Assembly (NCBI GenBank): GCA_964523895.1
Contig: CAZGBJ010000002.1
Span: 91,303-155,302, forward strand
From: UBA7359 sp964523895
GTDB lineage: Bacteria > Pseudomonadota > Gammaproteobacteria > Eutrophobiales > Eutrophobiaceae
Reading direction: 5' to 3'
DNA length: 64,000 bases
The translations under genes and the position numbers were made by a program. The notes under the pieces were generated by a model. It ran no database searches. It worked only from the letters and a program-made list of their open reading frames with translations, and had not been told where the DNA came from. Below are positions 36,796-46,305 of the stretch, in pieces; within the stretch, counting starts at the first letter, position 1, and each line of letters opens with the position of its first letter.

Positions 36796-39351
36796 TCATT
36801 GATCCAGCATTGCACGTAGTTCATATAATATTGCCAGTGCTTGTTTTGGATTGGTTGAGTCGGGGTCAATGTTTTTTAATTTTTCCAGCAAAGGATTTTC
36901 ATTAAATAAATCAGCTTGTGGTTTTTCTGTGTTTTCTATTGGGCTTTGATGTTCTATTTCATTTAAGCGATTTTTGGCAGCAGTAATAATGGTTTTTGGA
37001 ATGCCGGCAAGCGAAGCCACTTGTATGCCATAGCTTTGATTTGCTGGACCCGGTTTTACTGAATGTAGTAAAACGATTTCATCGCCATGTTCAACAACAT
37101 CCATATGTACATTAACAACATTGTTTTCGTGTTCTGGTAAAGACGTTAATTCAAAATAGTGAGTAGCAAATAATGTATATGCACGGGTTACTTTTGCCAG
37201 ATGTGAAGCGCAGGCCCAGGCTAATGCCAGCCCATCGTAGGTACTTGTACCGCGACCTATTTCATCCATTAAAATCAGGCTGTTGTTTGTTGCATTATTA
37301 AGGATGTTTGCCGTTTCAGTCATCTCCACCATGAAGGTTGAACGGCCGCTGGCTAGATCGTCTGAAGCACCGATACGGGTAAATATTCTATCAATGGGAC
37401 CGATGATAGCCTTTTTTGCCGGAACATAACTGCCAATATGAGCAAGCAGTACTATCAACGCTGTTTGACGCATATAGGTTGATTTACCGCCCATATTCGG
37501 ACCAGTAATAATCAGCATTTGGTGATCAGTATCCAACGTTAAGTCATTTGCAATAAAAGGTTCGGACTGAATTTGTTCAACGACAGGGTGTCTTCCCGCC
37601 TCGATAGTAATTACTTTATTCTTTGTCAGGACAGGCGCGGTAAAATTTAACGTTTCAGCAATTTCTGCAAAGCAAAGGTAAATATCAAATTCAGCAAGTG
37701 CCGAAGCACATAGTTGCAGTTTAGATAAATAGTTAGCAATGATATCCAGTAATTGAACATATAGGATTTTTTCGCGTGCTAAAGATTTGTCCTTTGCACT
37801 TAGGATCTTATTTTCAAATTCTTTTAATTCCGGCGTAATGAAACGTTCGCTCGCTTTCAATGTTTGGCGACGATTATAATTGTCGGGGACATCAGCAGAA
37901 TGGAGGCGACTGATTTCTATGTAGAAGCCGTGGACGCGATTATAGCCGACCTTTAAACCTTGAATTCCGGTGCGTTGTTTTTCTTGCTCTTCCAGATCAG
38001 TTAAAAACTTGCCTGCATCATCACTAAGTTGTCTTAATTCATCCAATTCAGAATCATAACCCGCAGCGATAACACCACCATCGCGTATAATCAGCGGTGG
38101 CTCATCTACTAATGCACTGTTTAATGTTTCAAGTAACTCAGGAAATAAGTCAATATCTTGAGACAGGTTGTCGAGTCTGGGACTGTCAATTTTAGCCAGG
38201 TCTTGTTTAATTTCCGGCAAAAGACTCAGGCTGTCTCGAAGTTGTATCAGATCACGTGGTCTTGCTGATTTTAAAGCGACCCGTGACATAATGCGTTCGA
38301 TGTCACAAATACCCCGCATGCTTTCATGGAAATCACTATGACATCGATTGTTTATTAATTTTTCTACGGCATCGTGACGTAGCCTTAAGCTGTCATGATT
38401 GCGTATGGGTTGTTGACACCATCGACGCAATAAACGTCCGCCCATAACGGTTGAAGTTGTATCGATAACATTTAGTAGAGAGTGTGATTTTCCTTCAACT
38501 AGTCCGGTTTCAAGTTCAAGATTACGGCGTGAAATAGCATCGATTTGAATAATATCATCGGCAAGATTTATCTTTGGTGTTTGTAAATGAGGTAAGCTTA
38601 TTTTCTGCGTATCATTAAGATATTGAATCAAACATCCCAGTGCTGCTACGCAGGCATCCATATCCTGACAACCGAAACCATTCAGATCGTTAACCTCATA
38701 CTGTTGCTTAATAATTGATTCAGCCGTCGTTTGATTAAAGTGCCAGTCAGGACGTTTAGTCAGAATTTTGTTTTGGCTACCTAGTGTTTTTTGATCAAAT
38801 GATTCGCTAATTAATATTTCTGCAGGTTGATATTGCTCAATAATATCTTCTAAAGAGTCACCATGTTCAATTTCTAAAAGAGAGACCTGACCACTGCTCA
38901 GTTCAACAGAAGCTAAACCAATGTGATTTTTTGTTTCGTAAATAGATAATAAAATGTTTGAAACTCGTTCTTCCAGTAAAACCTCTTCAGTTATAGTTCC
39001 GGGTGTGATTATTCGAGCTATTTGTCGCTCAACTGGACCTTTACTGATAGCGGGATCACCGACTTGCTCACAGATAACAATGGATTCACCGAGTTTGATT
39101 AATTTAGCCAGGTAATTATCAACTGCATGGTAGGGCACACCTGCCATCGGGATGGCATTACCGCCTGATTTACCACGTTTAGTCAGGGTAATGTTTAATA
39201 AACGCGCTGCCTTTTTTGCATCTTCGTAGAACAATTCATAAAAATCACCCATACGAAAAAACAACAACATATCGGGGTACTCGGCTTTAAAACCGAGATA
39301 CTGCTGCATTACGGGTGTATGTTGTGGGGGCTGCTGTGTTTTTACAGGCAT
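36796..39351 (-). CDS. mutS: DNA mismatch repair protein MutS
   Basis: Recognises base mismatches and small loops and recruits MutL. 851 residues, full length. The mismatch-reading Phe-x-Glu is in FFRMGDFYELFYEDA (about 37-41 of the N-terminal domain); the ATPase has Walker A TGPNMGGKSTYMRQ (about 612-625) and Walker B LILMDEIGRGTSTYDG; the C-terminal helix-turn-helix and tail (ALAILYELRAMLDQ) close the protein. It lies between the ABC exporter and the end of the tad cluster. Confidence 0.97.
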   Translation of the reverse strand: MPVKTQQPPQHTPVMQQYLGFKAEYPDMLLFFRMGDFYELFYEDAKKAARLLNITLTKRGKSGGNAIPMAGVPYHAVDNYLAKLIKLGESIVICEQVGDPAISKGPVERQIARIITPGTITEEVLLEERVSNILLSIYETKNHIGLASVELSSGQVSLLEIEHGDSLEDIIEQYQPAEILISESFDQKTLGSQNKILTKRPDWHFNQTTAESIIKQQYEVNDLNGFGCQDMDACVAALGCLIQYLNDTQKISLPHLQTPKINLADDIIQIDAISRRNLELETGLVEGKSHSLLNVIDTTSTVMGGRLLRRWCQQPIRNHDSLRLRHDAVEKLINNRCHSDFHESMRGICDIERIMSRVALKSARPRDLIQLRDSLSLLPEIKQDLAKIDSPRLDNLSQDIDLFPELLETLNSALVDEPPLIIRDGGVIAAGYDSELDELRQLSDDAGKFLTDLEEQEKQRTGIQGLKVGYNRVHGFYIEISRLHSADVPDNYNRRQTLKASERFITPELKEFENKILSAKDKSLAREKILYVQLLDIIANYLSKLQLCASALAEFDIYLCFAEIAETLNFTAPVLTKNKVITIEAGRHPVVEQIQSEPFIANDLTLDTDHQMLIITGPNMGGKSTYMRQTALIVLLAHIGSYVPAKKAIIGPIDRIFTRIGASDDLASGRSTFMVEMTETANILNNATNNSLILMDEIGRGTSTYDGLALAWACASHLAKVTRAYTLFATHYFELTSLPEHENNVVNVHMDVVEHGDEIVLLHSVKPGPANQSYGIQVASLAGIPKTIITAAKNRLNEIEHQSPIENTEKPQADLFNENPLLEKLKNIDPDSTNPKQALAILYELRAMLDQ

Positions 39352-39408
39352 GGAAAGCTATTCTAATAAAATAGCCAGGAATTCGCTAGTGGGGTGTGAT
39401 GTTTTGAC

Positions 39409-40338
39409 TCAACAGGACAGTGGATTAGCAGAGTCAAGCATTTTGCATTCGATAGCAGCTGACTGCATTCTCATTATTCCCTGAGCGTTGAGAACGACAC
39501 TGTATCGTTGATCACCATTAGGCTCAATATAATTTATACAGGTAGCAGCAAAGGTCCCTGCGGTCGGTGTACCAAAGTACGCTGAATTATTTGTTGTGTT
39601 TCCACCGGTTCGTTTTGATTCAATGTCAGCGCCACCACTCAATGCATGTAATGACCATATAATCCTATCAGCAAAAGGAACAATTAATTCAAAACAGTAA
39701 CCAACATGAACTTTCAGCAGGTTGGCATCTTGAAGTGATTGTGATGAGACTCCACCACCAACTAATCTTGCGTCCCGATACATTAAATTGTCATTAGGAA
39801 TGGCTGTTTCAGTTGAGCCATCGACATCGATATCAACGCCAAAATCTGTAAAAGAACTTACACTTGGGTTAACCACGGTAATATTGACTAAACCATTACT
39901 AATTTCATCTTGCACTTTACGTCTGGCACATATCACACTGTCTGAGTTGAAATTACCAATATTGGCATTGCGAACGTTTTGGGTATTAATATCAACTATT
40001 TGAGTTGTACCTACTCTAGCTTGTCTGCCGGCATCAGTATTTAAAAAAGTACTAGAGCAATCATTGCTTGTATCTATACTGTAATAGCTGGTGGTGTAGA
40101 GCGGCGCCATATTACTGGCAAAAGCCATTTCCATGTCATCAAGAGAGGCATTGTTTATGCTACCCGTTCTAGCAGTTTGAAAGGCCGCATAGTTGAGCGT
40201 GATTTTAGCTTGGTAGATGAAAGCAAATTGTAATAAGCCCATTATCAGAAGTAACATCACCGGCAAGATAATAAGAAATTCGACCATTGCCTGTGCGTTA
40301 GAAAATTTGTTTAGCTTTTTTAAATAGATTTTACGCAT
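39409..40338 (-). CDS. TadE/TadG-like pseudopilin of the Flp pilus
   Basis: 309 residues. Basic leader, then QAMVEFLIILPVMLLLIMGLLQFAFIYQAKITLNYAAFQTARTGSI, the TadE N-terminal helix with Glu at +5 of the processing site. The residue before the cut is Ala15 rather than the usual Gly. The periplasmic part contains several cysteines (NDCSS, VICARR, GYCFEL, ATCINY, IECKML, PLSC), consistent with disulfides. Last gene of the tad cluster, just before mutS. Expected to be a minor pilus assembly component. Confidence 0.85.
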   Translation of the reverse strand: MRKIYLKKLNKFSNAQAMVEFLIILPVMLLLIMGLLQFAFIYQAKITLNYAAFQTARTGSINNASLDDMEMAFASNMAPLYTTSYYSIDTSNDCSSTFLNTDAGRQARVGTTQIVDINTQNVRNANIGNFNSDSVICARRKVQDEISNGLVNITVVNPSVSSFTDFGVDIDVDGSTETAIPNDNLMYRDARLVGGGVSSQSLQDANLLKVHVGYCFELIVPFADRIIWSLHALSGGADIESKRTGGNTTNNSAYFGTPTAGTFAATCINYIEPNGDQRYSVVLNAQGIMRMQSAAIECKMLDSANPLSC

Positions 40339-40373
40339 ACTTATCTAGAGAATATTTTCTCGAATTTGTTTAT

Positions 40374-40832
40374 TCATTTCTGTTCAATAATAGTTTTAAT
40401 CCCTTCCAGCAAATCTTTCGCTTTGTCATACAAAGGGTCATCTATATCAGCATACTGTATCATTTCATTTAGACTGTAAGCCGTCTGCTTCAATTGGACA
40501 ATGCTTAAGTTATACCAGGCCTTGGTATATTTTGGGTTACGAATTACAGCTTCACGGTATAGAGTAATCGCCGCCGAAGGACGATTAGTACGAACAAATA
40601 TATTAGCCAGTCTGAACCAATTTTGCGCAATTGCAGGTTTTTCTTTAACCAGAATTTGGTAACCTTTTTCGCTCTCTACCAGATCATCATTTAGATATGC
40701 CGTGTCAGCTTGTTTTTGAATTTCAAAATAGTCGATATTGGCGCTATTGCTAGTTTCTATATTTTCTTCTTTTATGCTTGACGTATTGCAGGCTGCAAGA
40801 TTAAACATCAAGATTATTGTTAGTATTCTCAT
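40374..40832 (-). CDS. tadD: TadD-like TPR lipoprotein
   Basis: 152 residues. Lipoprotein signal MRILTIILMFNLAAC with lipobox LAAC and acylation at Cys15. It has two to three TPR-like helical hairpins (ADTAYLNDDLVESEKGYQILV, AQNWFRLANIFVRTNRPSAAITLYREAV, KYTKAWYNLSIVQL). TadD lipoproteins act as pilotins or assembly factors for the Tad secretin. Six bases after the DUF192 gene. Confidence 0.82.
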   Translation of the reverse strand: MRILTIILMFNLAACNTSSIKEENIETSNSANIDYFEIQKQADTAYLNDDLVESEKGYQILVKEKPAIAQNWFRLANIFVRTNRPSAAITLYREAVIRNPKYTKAWYNLSIVQLKQTAYSLNEMIQYADIDDPLYDKAKDLLEGIKTIIEQK

Positions 40833-40838
40833 ATTAAA

Positions 40839-41192
40839 CTAGGCATTTTCATGCCATTCCAGTTGTTGTCCATTAGTTAATTGTAATCGCTCGAGGCTAT
40901 CCGTTGCCAATTCTAATACCATACTTGCGGCACTTGAAGCCGCCATACGCCAGGGCTTTAGTGCCTTAACAGTTTTTATGATAGTCAATTGTTTATCGAG
41001 AAATACCAGGTCAATGGCATAAGTCATGCCAAAGGTATGTACTGAAGAACAGGGCACGATCAATAAACCTTCGTTTTGTTTAAGCGGGGCTGAGCCTAAA
41101 AGGCCGCGCATTCTGTCAATGAAATTAGTAGTTTTTGAAACGTTCTGTATTACTCGATCATCATTAGCTCTGGTCAAGCAGCCATGGATCAT
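40839..41192 (-). CDS. DUF192 family protein
   Basis: 117 residues with the DUF192 core: FIDRMRGLLGSAPLKQNEGLLIVPCSSVHTFGMTYAIDLVFLDKQ, then the strand TIIKTVKALKPWRM and VLELATDSLERLQLTNGQ. Unlike many family members it has no signal peptide. It overlaps the TadC stop by four bases (ATGA). DUF192 genes recur inside tad clusters, but their role there is unknown. Confidence 0.9.
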   Translation of the reverse strand: MIHGCLTRANDDRVIQNVSKTTNFIDRMRGLLGSAPLKQNEGLLIVPCSSVHTFGMTYAIDLVFLDKQLTIIKTVKALKPWRMAASSAASMVLELATDSLERLQLTNGQQLEWHENA

Positions 41193-42070
41193 AACATTCC
41201 TTCACCCATAAACTTCATGACGATAGGGAAACCAAGAACGATAAATGTAACCGGGAAGATAAACATGATTAATGGACCTACCAGTTTAATTGGTGCTTCC
41301 ATTGCCAGCTTTTCTGCACGTTGGAAACGTTCATCGCGGCGTTGTTCGGATTGAACCCTTAAAACAGTTGCAAGCGAAGCCCCCATTTTTTCTGCCTGAA
41401 TAATGGAGCTAACAAAGCTGGTGATTTCAGGGATATCAAGTCGTTCTGCCATACGTCTTAAAGCATCTGCACGTGACAGTCCTGAACGTAGATCGCGAAG
41501 TACAATTGCAAATTCATTACGCAATGGCCCAGGAGGTGCTTTTTCCATTGCTTGACCTAATGCACCTTGTAAGTTCAGGCCGCCTTCCACACACATAGTA
41601 ATAAAATCGAGATAGACTGGTAGGCTGCGAATGACAGCAGTATTGCGTTTCTTTCGGGTGTCAGATAACCATATCAACGGCAACATAAAACCAACTATTG
41701 GCATAAAGATAAACCAGATAGGTTGAAAATTATTGAGGCAGATCATAATAAACAGTGCCATACCAGGTGCGATTATGGCTGAGATGATACGTAGGGCTAT
41801 AAATTGTTCTGCATTGAGAAGATATCCTACACCAGAATTAGTAATTTTTGTTTCCGTGCTTTCAAGTATCTCGTAGGGTAAATAGACACAGAAAAAATTA
41901 GCGATGATTTGGATAAAGGGCCAGATTAATTTTAATTTCCAGGATAAAGGATCCATAAATGCCCTGTCATCCTGATTGACCATGGCATAGAGAGTGCCAA
42001 TCAGTAATGTAAACAGAATAGTAGCAAGAGCATAAGAGATGATGCTACCTTGAAAATAAATGCTATCCAT
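41189..42070 (-). CDS. tadC: TadC, type II secretion F-domain protein
   Basis: 293 residues from MDSIYFQGS. This ATG has an AGGA site and follows the TadB stop by 14 bases; a longer frame reaching back to 42184 would overlap TadB and add unconserved His/Tyr-rich sequence. Inner-membrane platform protein with T2SSF signature (LPVYLDFITMCVEGGLNLQGALGQAM, LRDLRSGLSRADALRRMAERLDI, FVSSIIQAEKMGASLATVLRVQSE) between N- and C-terminal membrane helices. Confidence 0.92.
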   Translation of the reverse strand: MDSIYFQGSIISYALATILFTLLIGTLYAMVNQDDRAFMDPLSWKLKLIWPFIQIIANFFCVYLPYEILESTETKITNSGVGYLLNAEQFIALRIISAIIAPGMALFIMICLNNFQPIWFIFMPIVGFMLPLIWLSDTRKKRNTAVIRSLPVYLDFITMCVEGGLNLQGALGQAMEKAPPGPLRNEFAIVLRDLRSGLSRADALRRMAERLDIPEITSFVSSIIQAEKMGASLATVLRVQSEQRRDERFQRAEKLAMEAPIKLVGPLIMFIFPVTFIVLGFPIVMKFMGEGML

Positions 42071-42084
42071 TATTTCGTATCCTA

Positions 42085-42966
42085 TTAAACATCGATACTT
42101 GTTATTTTGGTAATCATAAAATAGCCAAGTATCTCCATCATGATGATAATGGACAGAACGATATAACCGATGGTGGTTGTCCATAGCTTACTCATGGCTT
42201 CTGGTTCCATGAAATTAAGTAATACGCCAAGCAAGACAGGTAGCCCAGTCATCACAATACCTTGAAGTTTACCTTGAGCAGTTAGACTCTGGATTTTACC
42301 TTCCATCATGCCTTTTCGACGTAGGGTTTCTCCCAGCGTTTCCATAGTTTCTGCAAGGTTGCCACCGACTTCACGGTTAATCAGAAGGGCAGTGACGAGC
42401 ATGCCAAAGTCCTGAATAGGAATGCGTTCTTCCATTTTTTTTAATGAATCTTCAAACTCTACCCCGAGCCGTTGTTCTTTGAGGAATAATTCAAATTCTT
42501 GTGAAAGCGGCGCAGGTTGTTCTTTGACCAAACTTTCAAGAGCAATCGTCAGACTAGCACCGGCACGCATTGCACCAGAAATCATAACCAGGCCATCCGG
42601 TAATTGCTGTTCAAAGCGTTTCAGGCGTTTATTGCGCATAGAACGATAAAAGAGAGAAGGTAACAAAATAATAACGACCAACATGCCTAAGGTTGCAGGT
42701 AGGTCTTCTGTTATAAACCAGGTCAGGATGGGCAAAACGATAATTGCAACAATATTGATCATAAACATCTGATTGGCATCAATAGATAAAAACATATCAG
42801 ACATATTACTACTGGCCGTCTGAGTGAAATTCTCTTTGTAATTATCCATAAATGTTTGCGCTTTCCTTAAAAACGCAAACCACAGACAGGCCATCGTAAT
42901 AAAAACGGCAGCCAGCGTTAGATAATAACTGGTACCGGCGGTGAAATTGATTATGGCATCAAACAT
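42085..42966 (-). CDS. tadB: TadB, type II secretion F-domain protein
   Basis: 293 residues, the partner platform protein. Two N-terminal helix pairs (about 10-32 and 62-102), a cytoplasmic T2SSF domain (LPDGLVMISGAMRAGASLTIALESL, EQRLGVEFEDSLKKMEERIPIQDFGMLVTALLINREVGGNLAETMETLGETLRRK) and two C-terminal membrane helices. Four bases after the TadA/CpaF gene. Confidence 0.93.
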   Translation of the reverse strand: MFDAIINFTAGTSYYLTLAAVFITMACLWFAFLRKAQTFMDNYKENFTQTASSNMSDMFLSIDANQMFMINIVAIIVLPILTWFITEDLPATLGMLVVIILLPSLFYRSMRNKRLKRFEQQLPDGLVMISGAMRAGASLTIALESLVKEQPAPLSQEFELFLKEQRLGVEFEDSLKKMEERIPIQDFGMLVTALLINREVGGNLAETMETLGETLRRKGMMEGKIQSLTAQGKLQGIVMTGLPVLLGVLLNFMEPEAMSKLWTTTIGYIVLSIIIMMEILGYFMITKITSIDV

Positions 42967-42970
42967 TTTC

Positions 42971-44659
42971 TTAAGAAAATATTGACATATCTACGGGTAA
43001 ACCACGTTGACGCATTTCTTCATAAAAGTGGGGTATTGCGCCTGTTGCTTCGAAATGCCCTTTTACTTTACCATTTTCATCAAATCCCTCTTGTTGATAA
43101 CGAAAGATGTCTTGCATTGATACGATGCCAGATTCAACGCCTGTTATCTCAGTGATATTGGTAAGGCGACGACTACCGTCGGAGTAGCGAGATATTTGAA
43201 CGATCATGTGAATAGCAGAAGCGACCATTTCCCGAATAGCTGATACAGGTAAATCCAGGCCTGACATCATTACCATGACTTCTAAGCGGGCGATCATATC
43301 CCGGGGTGTATTCGCATGAGCCGTTGTTAAGGAACCGTCATGGCCGGTATTCATAGCTTGTAACATATCCAGTGTTTCACCACCACGACACTCACCAACA
43401 ACGATTCTATCAGGTCGCATACGTAAACAGTTTTTCACCAAGTCACGAATAGGAATGGCGCCTTTGCCTTCCAGGTTTGCCGGCCGTGCTTCAAGGCTGA
43501 CCAGGTGGGGTTGTGTTAATTTTAGTTCTGCAGCATCTTCGACGGTAATGATACGTTCGCCAGGGGGAATAAAATTAGACAAAACATTCAATAAGGTTGT
43601 TTTACCACTGCCAGTACCGCCAGAAATAAGAATGTTCATATGGTTATTAACAGCGGTTTCCAGAAACTGTACCATCCCGTCATTTAATGCGCCAAAGTTA
43701 ACCAAATCGGAAGCCTGTAACTTTTGTTTGGCAAATTTTCGAATCGTCAGACAAGGGCCACGTAATGCCAGTGGGGGAATGATGGCGTTAACACGTGAGC
43801 CATCTTTTAATCGGGCATCAACCAGGGGTGAGCTTTCGTCGATGCGCCTTCCCAAAGGGGAAACGATACGCTCGATGGACGTCATGACAGCATCATCACT
43901 TGAAAATGTGATATCAGATAAGGTGAGCTTGCCAGATTGCTCAATAAAAATTTCATCAAATTTATTGACCATGATTTCTGTGACAGTATCATCAGCAAGC
44001 AATTGTTCTAGCGGTCCTAATCCAACCGCCTCATTCAATACATCCTCTAAAAGTTTTTGCTTATCTACATCAGCGGGTAATTTGGAACCCATCTCATCGA
44101 TGATTTCTTTAACCATACCCTCTACGTGTTTACGTAAACCGTCCTCATCCATACTGCTGATATCAGTGCGACGTAAATCCATTGCCGCGAGTAATTCTTC
44201 GTGTACTCGGTTACGCCATTTGAATTTTTCGTTGTGCTGCAGGTTGACTATTGTTTTACTGAGTTCTTCTGATTCATCCAGGACTTCATGTTGCTGAACA
44301 CCGATGACGGTCTTCATGTCTTCAAAGGCATCGTCATCGTCATCATCGATTTCCTCTGCCGAATCAGCGCTGATACCCGCCTGTATATGGTAACCCGCAA
44401 TAATGATTTTATCCGCGGAGCGGATTGGACCATGATGATCAACATCTTCATCATTAACTTCGATGCGACTTTGACCGGTTTTATCTTCTATAAAAAGGCC
44501 TTCAGATGTACGGCTGATGACAGCATGATAGGGAGCTACTTTCCAGCCACGTAATTGTATGAAGTTATCGCGTGCCTTGCCGATAGTGCATTCAGCAACC
44601 GGGCAACTAAAGTTCTTAATTCGTTCGCCTTTACTGTTATTAACTAAAACATCAAACAT
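42971..44659 (-). CDS. tadA: TadA/CpaF pilus ATPase with N-terminal FHA domain
   Basis: Hexameric secretion ATPase powering Flp pilus assembly. 562 residues, longer than the usual 430-480 because an FHA domain occupies about 1-100 (CTIGKARDNFIQLRG, APYHAVISRTSEGLFIED, RIEVNDEDV). An acidic linker (SAEEIDDDDDDAFEDMKTVIGVQQHE) contains a Thr in a TxIG context similar to the FHA protein's linker. CpaF core: LEQLLADDTVTEIMVN, Walker A SGGTGSGKTTLLN (about 345-355), VEDAAELKLTQPHLVSLEARP, the GECRGGETLDMLQAMNTGHDGSLTTAHAN box and arginine motifs. The FHA module suggests control by Thr phosphorylation. Confidence 0.93.
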   Translation of the reverse strand: MFDVLVNNSKGERIKNFSCPVAECTIGKARDNFIQLRGWKVAPYHAVISRTSEGLFIEDKTGQSRIEVNDEDVDHHGPIRSADKIIIAGYHIQAGISADSAEEIDDDDDDAFEDMKTVIGVQQHEVLDESEELSKTIVNLQHNEKFKWRNRVHEELLAAMDLRRTDISSMDEDGLRKHVEGMVKEIIDEMGSKLPADVDKQKLLEDVLNEAVGLGPLEQLLADDTVTEIMVNKFDEIFIEQSGKLTLSDITFSSDDAVMTSIERIVSPLGRRIDESSPLVDARLKDGSRVNAIIPPLALRGPCLTIRKFAKQKLQASDLVNFGALNDGMVQFLETAVNNHMNILISGGTGSGKTTLLNVLSNFIPPGERIITVEDAAELKLTQPHLVSLEARPANLEGKGAIPIRDLVKNCLRMRPDRIVVGECRGGETLDMLQAMNTGHDGSLTTAHANTPRDMIARLEVMVMMSGLDLPVSAIREMVASAIHMIVQISRYSDGSRRLTNITEITGVESGIVSMQDIFRYQQEGFDENGKVKGHFEATGAIPHFYEEMRQRGLPVDMSIFS

Positions 44660-44677
44660 AAGTGTTCCTTGGAAATT

Positions 44678-46162
44678 TTAATAAACGATATCAAGAGATT
44701 TTTCATCAATTACGTTGATGATTTTTTCAATATGATTATTGGTATTTTGAATGTCTCTCTGATTAAGTTCAGACTGTGCATCAAATACGGTAGGTGTAAC
44801 AAATATAACCAATTCACTCTTTTTATCTCGGAAGCTTTTGGATTGAAATAGTTGTCCGAGTATGGGTATATCCATAAGGAATTTAAGTCCACTGATATCT
44901 TTGGATGCCTCCTGATTGAGCAAACCTGACATGACTAACGTTTCACCTGATCTGAGAATAACATCAGCATCAGACGTTCTTGTAAGTAGCCCCGGAATAC
45001 CATTAATAGCAACGGAATTATCAATTGAACTAAGTTCGGTCGAGACTTTTGCTCGAACATTGTTATTAATATCTACGACAGGTTGTACAGAAAGTTTTAT
45101 ACCAAACTGTTTAAACGTCACTGTCGTGCCATTGGTGTTCGATGTTTCTATAGGGAACTCACCACCCGCATGAAAGTTTGCTTCACCACCGCTACGAGCT
45201 GACAAGCGAGGTTCAGCTAGAATCAATGCATTACCTGAACTAACTGCAAAGTTAATTCGAGATGTGATTTCCGAGACTATACCAAAGTATCCGAGTGCAC
45301 TGCGTCCTATCTCAGGCGCCAAACCAGCAAAGGATGTATTTGGCAATTCTGAAGCTGCAAATGTTGCATTACTTACGGCGCTAGAAGCTACCGCAGCTGC
45401 AGGACCAGCAACAGATGAATCCCACTCAACACCCAAAGATTCAAGGTAGTTTTTATTAAAATCAGTGATCTTGGTTTGAACGATCACCATTTTATTATCT
45501 GGACTTTCCATATTGATACTGTCACCGCTGCGAGTCAGATCCATGACTTCTGCAAATACGCTTTTCACGGTGTCAATTGAGTCTTTATATCCTTCATCAA
45601 TGTTTCCAGTCAGGACAATATGTTCACCGACCAAGCGTACATTTAATCCATCAACATCAGAAAGCATGTCTTCGATTTCCAGTTTCTTTCTGACTAGAGT
45701 ATTTACGGCAAAATTGATATTAATGACGACTTCTTCATAGGTTTCTTTGATGCTGTTGATTGAATCTTCATGTCCAAAGGCAACCAGTCCTGACAGTACA
45801 ATTCGATCACCAACAATATCTATTGCAAGTCCATCTATATCAGAGAAGATCCCTTCTAATTCAGCTTTTCTTTTAATGAGATTGCCAGATTGTTCAATGA
45901 CATGAACGGTGTAATCATCTTCATTGCCGTTATTAAACCAGATATGTAAATTACTGGTGCCAGCGGACTCTGCGATAAGTAGTAATTGGCCATTATTGAG
46001 CAATGAGTTACTGGCGACTTCAGGATCACCCATTGCGATACGTTCGATATCTCCGAGCCGGAGGATCTTTATCTCACCAACGTAAAGTTCTATTTGTTCT
46101 CCCGCTATACAAATACTTGTTGTAAATAGCAAAAGACTAGCCACGAATATATTTTTAATCAT
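44678..46162 (-). CDS. cpaC: CpaC/RcpA-type outer-membrane secretin
   Basis: 494 residues with signal peptide (first 20, ICIAG). N-terminal domain GEIKILRLGDIERIAMGDPEVAS is typical of CpaC. It then has two tandem BON-like modules (starting near residues 95 and 157) that share ELEGIFSDIDGL..VGDRIVLSG / EIEDMLSDVDGL..VGEHIVLTG, so the module is duplicated. The secretin core follows (FAVSSGNALILAEPRLSARSGGEANFHAGGEFPI, GIPGLLTRTSDADVILRSGETLVMSGLL, IPILGQLFQSKSFRDKKSELVIFVTPTVF). The pore would let the pilus cross the outer membrane. Confidence 0.93.
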   Translation of the reverse strand: MIKNIFVASLLLFTTSICIAGEQIELYVGEIKILRLGDIERIAMGDPEVASNSLLNNGQLLLIAESAGTSNLHIWFNNGNEDDYTVHVIEQSGNLIKRKAELEGIFSDIDGLAIDIVGDRIVLSGLVAFGHEDSINSIKETYEEVVININFAVNTLVRKKLEIEDMLSDVDGLNVRLVGEHIVLTGNIDEGYKDSIDTVKSVFAEVMDLTRSGDSINMESPDNKMVIVQTKITDFNKNYLESLGVEWDSSVAGPAAAVASSAVSNATFAASELPNTSFAGLAPEIGRSALGYFGIVSEITSRINFAVSSGNALILAEPRLSARSGGEANFHAGGEFPIETSNTNGTTVTFKQFGIKLSVQPVVDINNNVRAKVSTELSSIDNSVAINGIPGLLTRTSDADVILRSGETLVMSGLLNQEASKDISGLKFLMDIPILGQLFQSKSFRDKKSELVIFVTPTVFDAQSELNQRDIQNTNNHIEKIINVIDEKSLDIVY

Positions 46163-46305
46163 GATGTATATTTCCTGATTCCCTTAAACAATATATTTTA
46201 ATTTTTATAAACAGTCGTATTAACTATGACTGATATTTTTTCTAATTTTAGAAACTGATTTATGAGCTAAATACAGCTATGAGTTAGCTCTCTTTCTGTT
46301 TCAAA

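Noticed and set aside
41189..42184. Longer TadC start at 42184
   Set aside because: Adds 38 unconserved residues and overlaps TadB by 100 bases; the internal ATG at 42070 has a good ribosome binding site.
43455..44297. 280-codon plus-strand frame opposite tadA
   Set aside because: Antisense to a clear ATPase gene, with no recognisable features.
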